64,000 nt of DNA. It comes from Pseudomonadota bacterium (GTDB lineage: Bacteria > Myxococcota > Myxococcia > Myxococcales > Myxococcaceae). The stretch lies in contig JAFAFL010000003.1 in the NCBI GenBank assembly GCA_023423535.1, forward strand, positions 1-64,000, in the 5' to 3' direction. Below the pieces are notes generated by a model that saw only the letters and a list, made by a program, of their open reading frames with translations, did not search any database and had not been told where the DNA came from. Positions 38,735 to 47,978 of this stretch are shown in pieces. How positions within the stretch are numbered: the first letter of the stretch is position 1; every line of letters starts with the position of its first letter. Both the position numbers and the translations under genes were made by a program.

Positions 38735-41609
38735 GGAACTCGTCGGTGCCGACGACGCCCTTCTCCGGCGTGGCCTCGCGAGGCTCGGTGCCGCGCTTGA
38801 ACACCATGTCGCGGACCTCCTTCGACGCGTTGGAGGCGATCTTCCCGGTCTTGGTGTCGATGCGCAGCCGCGAGAGCTCGGCGCCCGGCGGCGCGTTGAA
38901 CTCGCTCTGCGGCACGCCATCCAGCGCTCGGCGCATGTACGCGAGCCAGATGGGAAGCGACGCGCGGCCACCGGTCTCGAAGCGCCCGAGCGGGTTCTCG
39001 TTCTTGTCGTAGCCCACCCAGGTCACCGCCACGAGGTCGCGGGTCATGCCGGCGAACCAGGTGTCGTACGAGTCGTTGGTGGTGCCCGTCTTGCCCGCCA
39101 CCGGCTTGCCCAGCCGGTTCGCCGGACCACCGGTGCCCTCGCGCACTGCGGCACGCAGCGTGTCCACGAGGATGTACCCGTTCTCCGGGCTCATCACGCG
39201 CTCACCCGGATCGAGCAGCCGCGCGTACGCGCCGCCGATGCGATCCTCGAGGCCCGCCCACGGATCGTCCCACGCGGTGTGGTCCTCGAGCGTGCGCCCG
39301 AACCGATCCTGGATCTTCCGGATCATGTAGGTGGGCCGCTTCTCTCCGTAGCGGTTGAAGGTCGCGTACACCTGCGCGAGCTCGTAGGGGATGACGCACG
39401 ACGAGCCGAGCGCCGAGGAGAGGTCCGCGTTCATCGGCGTGCTGAGCCCGAGCTGTGTGGCGAACTCGCTCATCGTCTTGATGCCCACCGCCTGGAACGC
39501 CTTCACCGCGGGGATGTTCAGCGACTTCAGCAGCGCGGTCCGCAGCACCACGTCGCCCTCGAAGTCCGAGGAGAAGTTGCCCGGCGTCCACTTCACGCTC
39601 GTCGTCGGATCGTGGTGCACGATGGGGCTGTCCACGATCACCGTCGCCTGCGTCCACTCGAGCTTCTCCAGCGCGGCCGCGTACACCAGCGGCTTGTAGG
39701 AGGAGCCCGGCTGGCGGCAGGCCTGGAACGCGCGGTTGAACTCGTTCGCGTCGAAGTCGTAGCCGCCGACCATCGCCGAGAGGTACTGCCGGTGCGGATC
39801 GATGGAGACGAGCGCGCCCTGCAGCTCCGGCTCCTGCTCGAGCCGGTAGAGCTGCACGCCCTCCGGCAGCCGCTTGCGCATCGACTCGTTGCTCTGCACG
39901 TCGTCGTCGGTCAGCGCCTTCGAGTCCGCCACCGCGCGGAGCACCACCACGTCGCCGACCTTCAGCGCGGAGCGGATGTTCGAGATCAGCGCGGAGGGGT
40001 AGTAGCCGTCCGGGTTGTGCTTGCGCGCCCACCGCATGCCCAGCAGCGGGAGCTTGCCCTTCTGCGTGCCCACGGTGACGTCCGCGAGCTCGCCGTCCTT
40101 CGAGATCTCGGTGACGAGGCCGACGTAGAAGCGGTTGTCCGCGACCTTCCCCGCGCCAGAGCCCGACAGCGACGCGAGGACCTTGTCGCCCTTCTCCTGG
40201 AACGCCTTCCAGTCCTTCTGCGGAAGGTTCATCAGGGGGCCGCGATACCCCTGCCGTTTGTCCACCGCGAGCAGCCCGTAGAACATCGCGTCCTGCGCCG
40301 CGCGCTGACGCTCCGAGTCCACGGTGGCGTAGATGCGCAGGCCGTCGTTGAGGAGCAGCTCGTTGCCGTAGCGCGTGGAGACGTCGCGGCGCACCTGCTC
40401 GGCGAAGAAGGGCGCGAACTCCTTGAACACGTCCTCCACCGGGTGGACCTTCACCTCGGTGGCGGCGGCGGTGTCGTGCTCCGCCTGGGAGATCATCCCC
40501 TCGGTGAGCATGCGCTTGAGCACGTAGGTGCGGCGCCGCTTCGCCTGCTCCGGGTTGCGGAACGGCGAGTAGCGCGAGGGCGCCTGCGGCAGGCCCGCGA
40601 GCATCGCCATGTCCGCCAGCGTCAGCTCGCTGAGGTCCTTGCGGAAGTAGTTCTCCGCCGCGCTCTGCACGCCGTAGCTGTGGTTCCCGAGGTAGACGTT
40701 GTTCAGGTAGAGGAAGAGGATCTCCTCCTTCGTCAGCGCCGCCTCGAGCCTGCGCGCGAGCATCGCCTCGCGGATCTTGCGCTCGATGGTCTTCGCCGTC
40801 GCGCGCTTGAAGGCCTCGCGCCGCTTCTCCGCGCGGACCTGGAGGAACGCGCGCTGCACCTCTTCACGGCGCGCCCGCTCGAGCTCCGCCGTCAGCCGCT
40901 CCGTCGCCCTCGCCCGAAGCTCCTCGTCCGCGGGGATGTCCACCACGCCGCCGGTGCGCGCCACGCCGAGCTCTCGCGCCTCCTGCTTGAGGCGGATGAA
41001 CAGCTCCTCCACCGCGCTCTTCGCCGGCTGACCCGCGCCCGGCACGCGCGACTCCGCGGTCTTCCACATCGCGTCGCGCGCCTCGGCGTTGTCGAGCTCG
41101 CGCATCTCGGTGGTGACGAGGATCGCCTTCGCCGTCTGCTGCGTCAGCGTGGAGCCGCCCTGCACCGAGCCGCCGAGCCCGAGCTTCTTCCGCGCCGTGT
41201 TGAACGCCGCGCGCAGGGTGCCCACGTAGTCCACGCCGCCGTGGTCGAAGAACGAGGAGTCCTCCGCGGCGATGAACGCCTGCACCAGCCGCTTGGGGAT
41301 TCGCTCGTAGGGCACGACCTTGCGGCGCTCGTTGTAGAGCTCACCCGCGAGCACCCCGTCGGCGGTGACGATCTCCGAGAGGATGGAGGGCCGGTACTCC
41401 TCGGCGGTGATGATGTCCGGCAGGCCGCCGGAGTACTTGAGGTACACGCCCACCACCGCGAGCGCACCCGCCGTCGCGCCGACGAGCACGAGGAACGCGA
41501 GCGTCATCAGGATGCGCGCCCACCAGGGGCGTTTGTGCGGCACCCCGTCGAGCACCAGCTTGCGCGGCGCCTTCGGCGATTGAGGGTCGTAGGAGGGGGT
41601 AGTGCTCAT
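38715..41609 (-). CDS. mrcA: Penicillin-binding protein 1A (bifunctional transglycosylase/transpeptidase)
   Basis: A 964-residue inner-membrane peptidoglycan synthase. One TM (about 33-56) precedes the GT51 transglycosylase domain, with the catalytic Glu116 in AEDSSFFDHGG and QGGSTLTQQTAK (150-161). The transpeptidase has nucleophile Ser636 (GSSYK), SLN (696-698) and KTGT (840-843). Between LTQQTAKAIL and the RKIREAMLARRLE segment the family has about eight residues; here about 105 extra residues (166-272) form a charged helical insertion in the transglycosylase. An additional stretch (about 455-560) corresponds to the usual OB/linker region. It is translationally coupled to the pseudouridine synthase gene (ATGA). 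Its role is glycan polymerisation and cross-linking. Confidence 0.9.
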   Translation of the reverse strand: MSTTPSYDPQSPKAPRKLVLDGVPHKRPWWARILMTLAFLVLVGATAGALAVVGVYLKYSGGLPDIITAEEYRPSILSEIVTADGVLAGELYNERRKVVPYERIPKRLVQAFIAAEDSSFFDHGGVDYVGTLRAAFNTARKKLGLGGSVQGGSTLTQQTAKAILVTTEMRELDNAEARDAMWKTAESRVPGAGQPAKSAVEELFIRLKQEARELGVARTGGVVDIPADEELRARATERLTAELERARREEVQRAFLQVRAEKRREAFKRATAKTIERKIREAMLARRLEAALTKEEILFLYLNNVYLGNHSYGVQSAAENYFRKDLSELTLADMAMLAGLPQAPSRYSPFRNPEQAKRRRTYVLKRMLTEGMISQAEHDTAAATEVKVHPVEDVFKEFAPFFAEQVRRDVSTRYGNELLLNDGLRIYATVDSERQRAAQDAMFYGLLAVDKRQGYRGPLMNLPQKDWKAFQEKGDKVLASLSGSGAGKVADNRFYVGLVTEISKDGELADVTVGTQKGKLPLLGMRWARKHNPDGYYPSALISNIRSALKVGDVVVLRAVADSKALTDDDVQSNESMRKRLPEGVQLYRLEQEPELQGALVSIDPHRQYLSAMVGGYDFDANEFNRAFQACRQPGSSYKPLVYAAALEKLEWTQATVIVDSPIVHHDPTTSVKWTPGNFSSDFEGDVVLRTALLKSLNIPAVKAFQAVGIKTMSEFATQLGLSTPMNADLSSALGSSCVIPYELAQVYATFNRYGEKRPTYMIRKIQDRFGRTLEDHTAWDDPWAGLEDRIGGAYARLLDPGERVMSPENGYILVDTLRAAVREGTGGPANRLGKPVAGKTGTTNDSYDTWFAGMTRDLVAVTWVGYDKNENPLGRFETGGRASLPIWLAYMRRALDGVPQSEFNAPPGAELSRLRIDTKTGKIASNASKEVRDMVFKRGTEPREATPEKGVVGTDEFLMGRGL

Positions 41610-42571
41610 GGGAGGGGCAAAGCTGCTCTCTTGAGTGCGTCCTGCAACTCGCGCGGCAGCGGCGCTTCGACGACCAGGCGACGGCCGTGTTCAGGATGGG
41701 GAAACTCGATGCGCTCCGCGTGAAGGAACAGACGTTTCAGCCCCCACCGCGCCCGCGCCTCCCGGTTGAAGGCGAAGTCTCCGTGCCGCTTGTCGCCCGC
41801 CACCGGGTGGGCAATCGCCGCCAAGTGTCTCCGAATCTGATGGGTGCGGCCAGTCTCGATCGAGCAGGAGAGGAGCGCACACTCCCCCGACTGCTTTGCG
41901 ACCTGCCAGTGCGTGATCGCCTCCTGCATGTTCACGCCGTGCAGCTCGCGAGAGCGCGCCGTCTGCTGGTGCTCCTGCAGCGGGAGGTCGATGGTCCCAC
42001 GCTCTCTGGGCATCCGGCCCTTCACCAGCGTGACGTAGCGCTTCTTCGCGTGGCCGTGGGTGAAGACCTCGGTGAAGTGCACCATCGCCGGACGGCGCTT
42101 GGCCACGAGCAGCACGCCGGAGGTCTCGCGATCCAGACGGTGCGCGGGTGACGCGGCAAAGTCGTTCCGCACCGCCTTCGGCCCGAGGTACGCGCGGACG
42201 TAGTCAACGACCGTCCCACCGGTGATGCCGGAGCCCGTGTGCACCGCCATCCCGGACGGCTTGTCGATCGCCATCATCCAGTCGTCCTCGTAGAGGACAA
42301 CGAGCTTCGACGGGTCCAATTCCGGAGCCGGAGGAGGCGCGGTGCGCTCTCCTCCCAACGGTGCGAGCAGCCGCTCCGCCTCGCCGCGGATGGCGATCAC
42401 GTCTCCCTGCGCGAGCGCCTGATCCGGCTGCGCGCGGACGCCGTTCACCCGGATCTTCTTCGTCCGGATCATCTTGAAGAGGTGCGAGACCGGGACCTGG
42501 GAGAGCTTCTTCCGGAGGAACTTGTCCAGACGCACCCCGGCCATGTCCTCATCGACTCTGAGCTCGATCAT
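41606..42571 (-). CDS. rluC: RluC/RluD-type 23S rRNA pseudouridine synthase
   Basis: A 321-residue RluA-family enzyme. An S4 RNA-binding domain occupies residues about 10-75 (DKFLRKKLSQVPVSHLFKMI). The catalytic Asp is in HRLDRETSG (about residues 144-152), and the GRTHQIR loop follows near 240. The family isomerises specific uridines in 23S rRNA; the S4 domain and length place it with RluC/RluD rather than RluA. The exact target uridines cannot be read from sequence. It is third in a four-gene cluster and overlaps the following PBP1A gene by four bases. Confidence 0.85.
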   Translation of the reverse strand: MIELRVDEDMAGVRLDKFLRKKLSQVPVSHLFKMIRTKKIRVNGVRAQPDQALAQGDVIAIRGEAERLLAPLGGERTAPPPAPELDPSKLVVLYEDDWMMAIDKPSGMAVHTGSGITGGTVVDYVRAYLGPKAVRNDFAASPAHRLDRETSGVLLVAKRRPAMVHFTEVFTHGHAKKRYVTLVKGRMPRERGTIDLPLQEHQQTARSRELHGVNMQEAITHWQVAKQSGECALLSCSIETGRTHQIRRHLAAIAHPVAGDKRHGDFAFNREARARWGLKRLFLHAERIEFPHPEHGRRLVVEAPLPRELQDALKRAALPLP

Positions 42572-42596
42572 CTTTGCGGCGCGGACCTGACCACAC

Positions 42597-43130
42597 TCAG
42601 CGCAGCTCTGCGAGGAGGCTCTTCCAGAACGCGCGCCACGGCTCCACCGCTTCGGCGCCGTGCAGGCGTTCGTGGGTGATGGTGATCGCGCTCTTCGGCG
42701 GCGCAGTCCCGCGCCGATCGAAGCTCACCGCCACGCGGGAGGCGTCGAGCAACGGCACGCGCCACACGCGTCGGTTCTCCGTTCGGCTGATGGAGGGCTC
42801 GCCGGCGACGGGGATGTCGTTGAACTCTTCGCGGTCCGCGACGTGCGAAGTCCATCGCGCGAGCACCTCGTCCATGCTGCCGGTCAGCGTCCGCGAGACG
42901 GAGACGTTCCACGAACCCGCGTGGTCCTGTCCCACCGCCCGCCGGCCGATGTGGCGCTCGAACTCCACCGTGATCGTCTGCGCCCACCAGGGAGACGCGT
43001 CACCCGTCGCGGCGATGCGCTGCGCGATCTCCCGGTGCGAGAGATCCCGCGCGCCCTCCGCGTCGAGGAACTCGAGCCACTGCGCCCAGGTGCGCTTCGT
43101 CCCTCGGGAGATGCGGTCGTCGTCGCTCAT
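42597..43130 (-). CDS. DUF4287-plus-SRPBCC-like protein, 177 aa
   Basis: An N-terminal helical part (residues about 10-65, TWAQWLEFLDAEGARDLSHREIAQRI...WWAQTITVEFERHIG) resembles DUF4287. The remainder (about 70-177) has the SRPBCC/AHSA1 pattern, with a VSVSRTLTG strand, WRVPLLDASRVAVSFDRRG and a final amphipathic helix. SRPBCC folds bind hydrophobic ligands; a ligand is not apparent here. It lies between the CxxCxGxG protein and the pseudouridine synthase with short gaps, so it is probably cotranscribed. Confidence 0.7.
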   Translation of the reverse strand: MSDDDRISRGTKRTWAQWLEFLDAEGARDLSHREIAQRIAATGDASPWWAQTITVEFERHIGRRAVGQDHAGSWNVSVSRTLTGSMDEVLARWTSHVADREEFNDIPVAGEPSISRTENRRVWRVPLLDASRVAVSFDRRGTAPPKSAITITHERLHGAEAVEPWRAFWKSLLAELR

Positions 43131-43148
43131 GGCGCGACATCCTTGCGC

Positions 43149-43418
43149 CTAGAAAGGCAGCTCGTCGTCGCCGAACTGCGGCGGCGCGCTCTCGAGGCCG
43201 GAGCCCCTGCCCTTCGCGTTGGCGGACGCGCTCGCGACGCCGCTGCCGTTGCAGAAGCGGCAGGGGTCCTCCACCGAGAGCAGCCCCACGTAGCGACCCT
43301 TGCCGAGGCACCCGGGACACTGCGCGGACGCGGCGGCCTGCGGAGGCGGCGCGGGCGTGCGCTCCACCGGGCTTTCCGGTTCCACCAGCTCGTCGGGCAA
43401 AAGGTTGATGCGCGGCAT
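43149..43418 (-). CDS. Small protein with two DnaJ-like CxxCxGxG motifs
   Basis: An 89-residue protein starting MPRINLLPDELVEPE. It carries CPGCLGKGRY and CRFCNGSG, the zinc-binding repeat type of DnaJ zinc fingers, separated by about 14 residues. A Pro/Ala/Thr linker precedes them. No J-domain is present. The start is uncertain because there is no clear ribosome-binding site; an upstream ATG would add 21 residues. Possibly a zinc-binding adaptor. First of four clustered minus-strand genes. Confidence 0.6.
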   Translation of the reverse strand: MPRINLLPDELVEPESPVERTPAPPPQAAASAQCPGCLGKGRYVGLLSVEDPCRFCNGSGVASASANAKGRGSGLESAPPQFGDDELPF

Positions 43419-43528
43419 GTGCGGAAGGTGGATCCGCCTCGAGCGGCGCGCACCCACGGCAGGTGGGCGAGTGGCCATTTGTCCAAAATGGTGGCAGACC
43501 GTCGGGCAGAACTTCCGTTGGAGAAACA

Positions 43529-44809
43529 ATGAACCAGGAATCGTCGTCGTCGCGGCTGGGGATCGGGATCCTCTGCGCGGCTGCAGTGAGCGCCGTCCTC
43601 TTCGTCGCCTGCGGTGGGAACGGCGGGAACAAGACCGACCCGTGCGCGCCCAACGGGAAGCAGGTCGGAGAGCAGTGTCTCTGTGACCCCGGCTTCGTTC
43701 CCGTGGGCCTCACCTGTCTCGCCCTTGGTGGTGGCGGCGGAGGAGGAGGTGGCGGCGGCAACGACGGCGGCGGTGGCGGGAACGACGCCGGCCAGACCGA
43801 TGGCGGCATGACCGATCCGGACGGCGGCCAGATGGACCCCGACGGCGGCATGACCGGCAACGATGGCGGGATGAACAACGACGGCGGCGTCACCTGCGGC
43901 CCGTCGAACTGCAGCACCTGCTGCATCAACAACGCCTGTGTCTCGCAGTCGAACAACCTCACCTGCGGCAGCGGCGGCAACGTGTGCCAGACCTGCACCG
44001 GCTCGCAACAGTGCATGAGCGGCACCTGCCAGAACACCGCGTGCAACGGCTGCGTCACCGGCGCCGGCACCTGCCTCTCCACCTCGCAGCAGAGCAACAG
44101 CCAGTGCGGCGCCAACGGGAATTCCTGCGTCGCCTGCCCGGGCGGCAGCACCTGCCAGAGCGGCGCCTGCGTCCCCACCACCCCCACCTGCGGCCCCGGC
44201 AACTGCAACGGCTGCTGCCAGGGGAACACCTGCGTCGGCGGCACCACCACCAGCGCCTGCGGGGCCGGCGGAAACGCGTGCACCAGCTGCTCGGGGAGCC
44301 AGACCTGTCAGGGCGGCGTCTGCACGACGCAGGGCACCAACTGCTTCGTGCCGTCGAGCTTCGGCGTGGTGACGGGCAGCAGTGCAATCGCCCGCGGTGC
44401 GGACGGTGGAACGTATATCCCGCACCGGACCTATCAGACCAACATCAACACTGATCCAGACATCCTGCAGATCCAGATATACGCGGAGTCTGGCACCGTT
44501 CCGACGCTGACCGCGCCCAGTACCCACAACCTCGCCAACGAAGCGCCAGTCAACTACGCGACCTGTGGCGCGTGCGTGCTCATTCAGGCGAACGCCACCG
44601 GCTCCGCGCCTGCAGCTGTCTACATGGCGGAGAGCGGGACGCTTTCGATCACCTCCTATGCACCGAACTTCAGCGGTACGCTCACGAATGCAACGTTCGT
44701 CCGGGTGCAAATCGATCCCAACACGTTGGCTACGACCGTGATCAATGATGGATGCGCCACGGCCGTCTCCTCGCATAGCTTCAGCAGCCCGGTACAGGCG
44801 CCGCAGTAA
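43529..44809 (+). CDS. Cys-rich lipoprotein with poly-Gly/Asp linker
   Basis: A 426-residue lipoprotein. The signal peptide ends VLFVACGG (lipid Cys about 22). A Gly tract and DGG repeats (about 62-115) form a flexible linker. Residues about 117-290 are Cys-rich modules of CGPSNCSTCC, CGSGGNVCQTC and CPGGSTCQSG type. A C-terminal domain of about 140 residues (FVPSSFGVVTGSSAIARG...) is unlike the rest, with a less GC-rich codon pattern from about 44390 onward. ATG follows GGAG by 5 bases. Probably surface-displayed. A terminator follows. Confidence 0.8.
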   Translation: MNQESSSSRLGIGILCAAAVSAVLFVACGGNGGNKTDPCAPNGKQVGEQCLCDPGFVPVGLTCLALGGGGGGGGGGGNDGGGGGNDAGQTDGGMTDPDGGQMDPDGGMTGNDGGMNNDGGVTCGPSNCSTCCINNACVSQSNNLTCGSGGNVCQTCTGSQQCMSGTCQNTACNGCVTGAGTCLSTSQQSNSQCGANGNSCVACPGGSTCQSGACVPTTPTCGPGNCNGCCQGNTCVGGTTTSACGAGGNACTSCSGSQTCQGGVCTTQGTNCFVPSSFGVVTGSSAIARGADGGTYIPHRTYQTNINTDPDILQIQIYAESGTVPTLTAPSTHNLANEAPVNYATCGACVLIQANATGSAPAAVYMAESGTLSITSYAPNFSGTLTNATFVRVQIDPNTLATTVINDGCATAVSSHSFSSPVQAPQ

Positions 44810-44841
44810 GGTCGCACTTTCAGACTACGATTGAGTCTTCG

Positions 44842-44880
44842 AGGGCTGCTTCGCCGAGTGGGTGGAGCAGCCCTCCTCGT
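44842..44880. terminator. Bidirectional terminator between two lipoprotein genes
   Basis: AGGGCTGCT (44842-44850) pairs with AGCAGCCCT (44866-44874), a perfect 9-bp stem with a 15-base loop, followed by CCTCGTTTAA. It separates the convergent genes ending at 44809 and 44881. The T-rich tail fits the plus-strand gene best. Confidence 0.6.
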
Positions 44881-46299
44881 TTAATGAAGGATGTCGGTGG
44901 ATGCCGTAGCAGTGAACTCATCGCCAGCCCCCCCGAGCACGACCACGCGGCCATCCGGCAGGACTTCGGTTGCGTGGTGGCTCCTTCCCAGGGTCAGGGT
45001 CGAGCGGAGTTCCCAAACTCCCGAAAACTCTAGCATCTCCGTGGAAGCATGTACGTGGCGAACAGGCCGAGCACTGTCGTGACCTCCTATTGCGAGCATG
45101 CGCTGATTTCGGAGACGTACGAGCGTGTGGTCCATGCGAGGCGAAGACATGTCACCGAGGAGGCGCCACTGGTTCAAGCCGTCCAGCACTTCGGAGGAAG
45201 AGATTGCTGTCGTGAACGGCGTATCTACCGATTGCGCCCCTCCCGAGAAGACAATGCCTGCTGAACCGCGTGCCGCAGCGCCTCGGTAGCGGTTCGAGAT
45301 CATCGGTCCACTGGAGGTCCATTGGTCTGCTACGGGGTCATAGATCTCCATACCAGCAGAAGCGTCGGCTCCACCGACCACTGCTATCCGGCCACCTGAG
45401 AGCCGAATCGCTGTGGCCAACGTCCGTGCGTGACCCATCGACGCCACCTGGTCCCACCTACCTGTACGAACATCGAAGATCTCAGCCGTTGCAGTTGAGC
45501 CTTGGTCGCTCGTCCCACCTGCGACGAAAAGCCGATATCCGTCCACCATCACGGTGAATGCAGCACCACTTCGCGCGAACAGCATGGGCGCCGCGTCGCT
45601 CCATGCTCTGGTCGTCGGCTCAAACCGTTCACAGCTCTGGAGCGCTTGAAAATCCCCGTCCGTGTTCTTCCGGTAGCCGCCGCAGGCGAGGATCGTTCCG
45701 CCGAGGTTCACCAATAGGTGGTGGGCTCGGGGTTCGTTCATGGGGGAGACTTCGGCAGATGTTCCCAGCGCAAGATCCAGAACTTCAGCTCTCGCTGTGA
45801 CGTCCGCAATGCGCTTGCTCGGAGCGAGCATTCCCCCCGCCACCAGAATCGAGCTGTGGTCGAGTTGCACAGCCGAAGGGAATGCGCGAGCCAACTGCAT
45901 CTCCGGCCCCGGCGACCACGTACAGTTCCCGCACGTCCCGCACTCGCTCAGCGGCCCGCACACACCCTCCCTGCAGCACCCGTTCGGGCAGGACACGGCG
46001 TCACAGGCACACGCGCCGTCCACGCAGCGCTGACCGGAGGGACACGTCATCGCGCAGGTCGTCGTCCCGGCGTCCACACCCGCGTCGCCCGTGCCGGCAT
46101 CGTCATCGTCCCGACCTGCATCGGTCCCGGCGTCCGCGCCATCAGACGGGCCGACGCAGACGTACTCGCCCTGATCGCACGTCCAGCCCTCCCCGAACTT
46201 CGCGCGGCACTCGCCGTCGATGGTGCACGCCTTCTCCACGCACCCAGCTCCCGCGAGCCCAATGAACACCGCTGCCACGACGAGCATCAACGACCGCAT
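44881..46299 (-). CDS. Kelch-repeat lipoprotein with Cys-rich N-terminus
   Basis: A 472-residue lipoprotein, signal peptide MRSLMLVVAAVFIGLAGAGC (lipid Cys 20). An Asp/Ala-rich linker and a Cys-rich region (CAMTCPSGQRCVDGACACDAVSCPNGCC) lead to a Kelch beta-propeller from about residue 135 to the end; blades are visible as LARAFPSAVQLDHSSILVAGG, HHLLVNLGGTILACGG, GAAFTVMVDGYRLFVAGG, LATAIRLSGGRIAVVGG and HHATEVLPDGRVVVLGG. GGGAGAAG stands before the ATG. Propellers of this type often bind carbohydrate or protein partners; the catalytic galactose-oxidase set is not obvious. The Kelch region is clearly less GC-rich than the N-terminal part. Confidence 0.8.
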   Translation of the reverse strand: MRSLMLVVAAVFIGLAGAGCVEKACTIDGECRAKFGEGWTCDQGEYVCVGPSDGADAGTDAGRDDDDAGTGDAGVDAGTTTCAMTCPSGQRCVDGACACDAVSCPNGCCREGVCGPLSECGTCGNCTWSPGPEMQLARAFPSAVQLDHSSILVAGGMLAPSKRIADVTARAEVLDLALGTSAEVSPMNEPRAHHLLVNLGGTILACGGYRKNTDGDFQALQSCERFEPTTRAWSDAAPMLFARSGAAFTVMVDGYRLFVAGGTSDQGSTATAEIFDVRTGRWDQVASMGHARTLATAIRLSGGRIAVVGGADASAGMEIYDPVADQWTSSGPMISNRYRGAAARGSAGIVFSGGAQSVDTPFTTAISSSEVLDGLNQWRLLGDMSSPRMDHTLVRLRNQRMLAIGGHDSARPVRHVHASTEMLEFSGVWELRSTLTLGRSHHATEVLPDGRVVVLGGAGDEFTATASTDILH

Positions 46300-46490
46300 C
46301 GCTTCTCCCGGAAAGACCGCCTGACCGGACAAAGCTACCAGCGTGCCAGCGCCGCCTCACAGCAGTTCAGCGCGCGCAGCGGTCCGTCGGAGCGGACCCT
46401 CCCGTCCATCACATGAGACCTCTGCACATGTGTGTGCGGCACCCGGTTTTTCCGCCACCGCCCTCCCCGCGCGCGTGTAAAACCGCGCCC

Positions 46491-47948
46491 ATGGCCAAGA
46501 CTCCCTCCATCGAGCAGCTCCTCGCCTCCGGCTCCGCGGAATGGAACCGCGCCCGCAAGACGGGGAAGGTCGGCACGAGCCACACCGGTGCCACCTTCGC
46601 TCAGCTCTTCTCCGCCAACGCCGACCTCTCCGCGCTCGAACTGGTGGGCAGCGAGTGGGAGAAGTGCGACCTCACCAAGGTCTCCTTCCGCGAGACGGAC
46701 CTCTCCAACGCGTACTTCCACGGCGGCCGCCTGCAGGACTGCGACTTCCGCGGCGCCAACCTCGAGGGCGCGACGTTCGAACGGATGAAGATCCTCCGCT
46801 GCGACTTCACCGGCGCGCGCGGGCTGGACGAGATGGAGATGGAGGAGGTGGACCTCGACCGGGTCACCGGCCTCAACGGTGAGGCCGCGCCGCCGCCGCC
46901 GCCCCCTCCCGCGCACGGCGCCACGTCCTTCACCCGCGAGCAGCGCCTGCAGGCCGAGGAGACCGCGCACCAGGCCGCCGAGGAGGCGGTGCAGAACCTC
47001 CCGCCCTTCCGTCCGCAGGACTCGGCCGGCACCCTCCTCTTCCGCGGGCTGGGAACGCTGCGCGCGCCGCCGATCTGGGTGCTCGACGTGCCGGAGCTGC
47101 GTCCGCCGCTCGGCGCGCAGACCACGCCGGGCACGAGCATCGAGTCGCTCTACCGCGAGACCGTTCGCGCGCGCCTCGAGGGCCGCTCGATCATCGCCGA
47201 CGCGGAGGCCGCACGCCGGGCGCAGAAGGCCCTGCAGCTGGGCTCGAAGGAGGCTCCCCAGGCGGCGATGTACCTGAAGGAGATCAGCGTCGATCCCGAG
47301 TTCCGCTTCAGCGCCGCCCGCGCGCTCGGCGATGCGCTCCGTGCCGAGGTGGACGTGGACGATCCCACCGGCGCGGTCGATCCGCGCATCTGCGGCGCGC
47401 TGCTCTTCCTCCAGCTCCCGCACGAGGGCGCCGAGCACCTCGGTGAGGTCCGCCGCCGCCTCGCCGCCGCGCAGCTCTTCACCTCGCTGCTCGAGGCCGG
47501 CTTCACCCCCGAGCACAACTGGGAGGAGGCGCTCGAGTCGCAGGACGCCGCGATGGACCTCGCGCAGATGGCGACCAACGGCGACCGCGCCGCGCTCTCC
47601 GAGGCCTTCGCCGCCTTCGCCTCGCTGCCGGAGGAGGCGCGCCTGCGCCGGCTGGCGTACCTCGCCGAGTCCGCGTGGAACCTCGAGCAGCTGAGCCGCC
47701 TGCCGCCGTCGGTGGAGCCGCGCTGGATCACGGGTCCCGAGGCCCGCGTGTGCGACGAGCGCGAGATGCGCGTGGTGCAGGCGCTCTCGTCGCAGGACAT
47801 CCCGAAGAAGATCCCGCAGCTCGCGCTGGCGGAGCTCGGCGTGCCCGAGGGTCAGGTCCCCGAGGACAGCGACGACGACCTCTTCGTCCACGTCCAGTGC
47901 GACGTGTGCGGCAAGCAGAAGCTCATCGTCCAGTCGCCGGACGCGTAG
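46491..47948 (+). CDS. Pentapeptide-repeat protein with C-terminal Cys pair
   Basis: A 485-residue protein. A short pentapeptide-repeat segment covers about residues 30-110 (A/CDLSxxx, CDFRGANLEGATF, CDFTGARGL). A Pro-rich break (about 132-138) leads to a mainly helical remainder in which Glu/Ala helices (for example TAHQAAEEAVQNLP) alternate. The last 25 residues hold HVQCDVCGKQKLIV with a CxxC pair that could bind zinc. Cytoplasmic by absence of signal or membrane segments. Function unknown; pentapeptide proteins can mimic DNA or form scaffolds. Start ATG chosen because the upstream extension lacks the domain. Confidence 0.7.
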   Translation: MAKTPSIEQLLASGSAEWNRARKTGKVGTSHTGATFAQLFSANADLSALELVGSEWEKCDLTKVSFRETDLSNAYFHGGRLQDCDFRGANLEGATFERMKILRCDFTGARGLDEMEMEEVDLDRVTGLNGEAAPPPPPPPAHGATSFTREQRLQAEETAHQAAEEAVQNLPPFRPQDSAGTLLFRGLGTLRAPPIWVLDVPELRPPLGAQTTPGTSIESLYRETVRARLEGRSIIADAEAARRAQKALQLGSKEAPQAAMYLKEISVDPEFRFSAARALGDALRAEVDVDDPTGAVDPRICGALLFLQLPHEGAEHLGEVRRRLAAAQLFTSLLEAGFTPEHNWEEALESQDAAMDLAQMATNGDRAALSEAFAAFASLPEEARLRRLAYLAESAWNLEQLSRLPPSVEPRWITGPEARVCDEREMRVVQALSSQDIPKKIPQLALAELGVPEGQVPEDSDDDLFVHVQCDVCGKQKLIVQSPDA

Positions 47949-47978
47949 AGCCCTCTCGCCAGCGGCTCTCTGGACGGC

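Noticed and set aside
44970..45800. Several overlapping plus-strand frames of 60-100 codons opposite the Kelch gene
   Set aside because: They arise from lower GC in that patch; the minus-strand Kelch frame is continuous and makes protein sense.
46413..46490. Longer N-terminus for the pentapeptide protein
   Set aside because: No similarity and no ribosome-binding site; the ATG at 46491 starts the recognisable protein.
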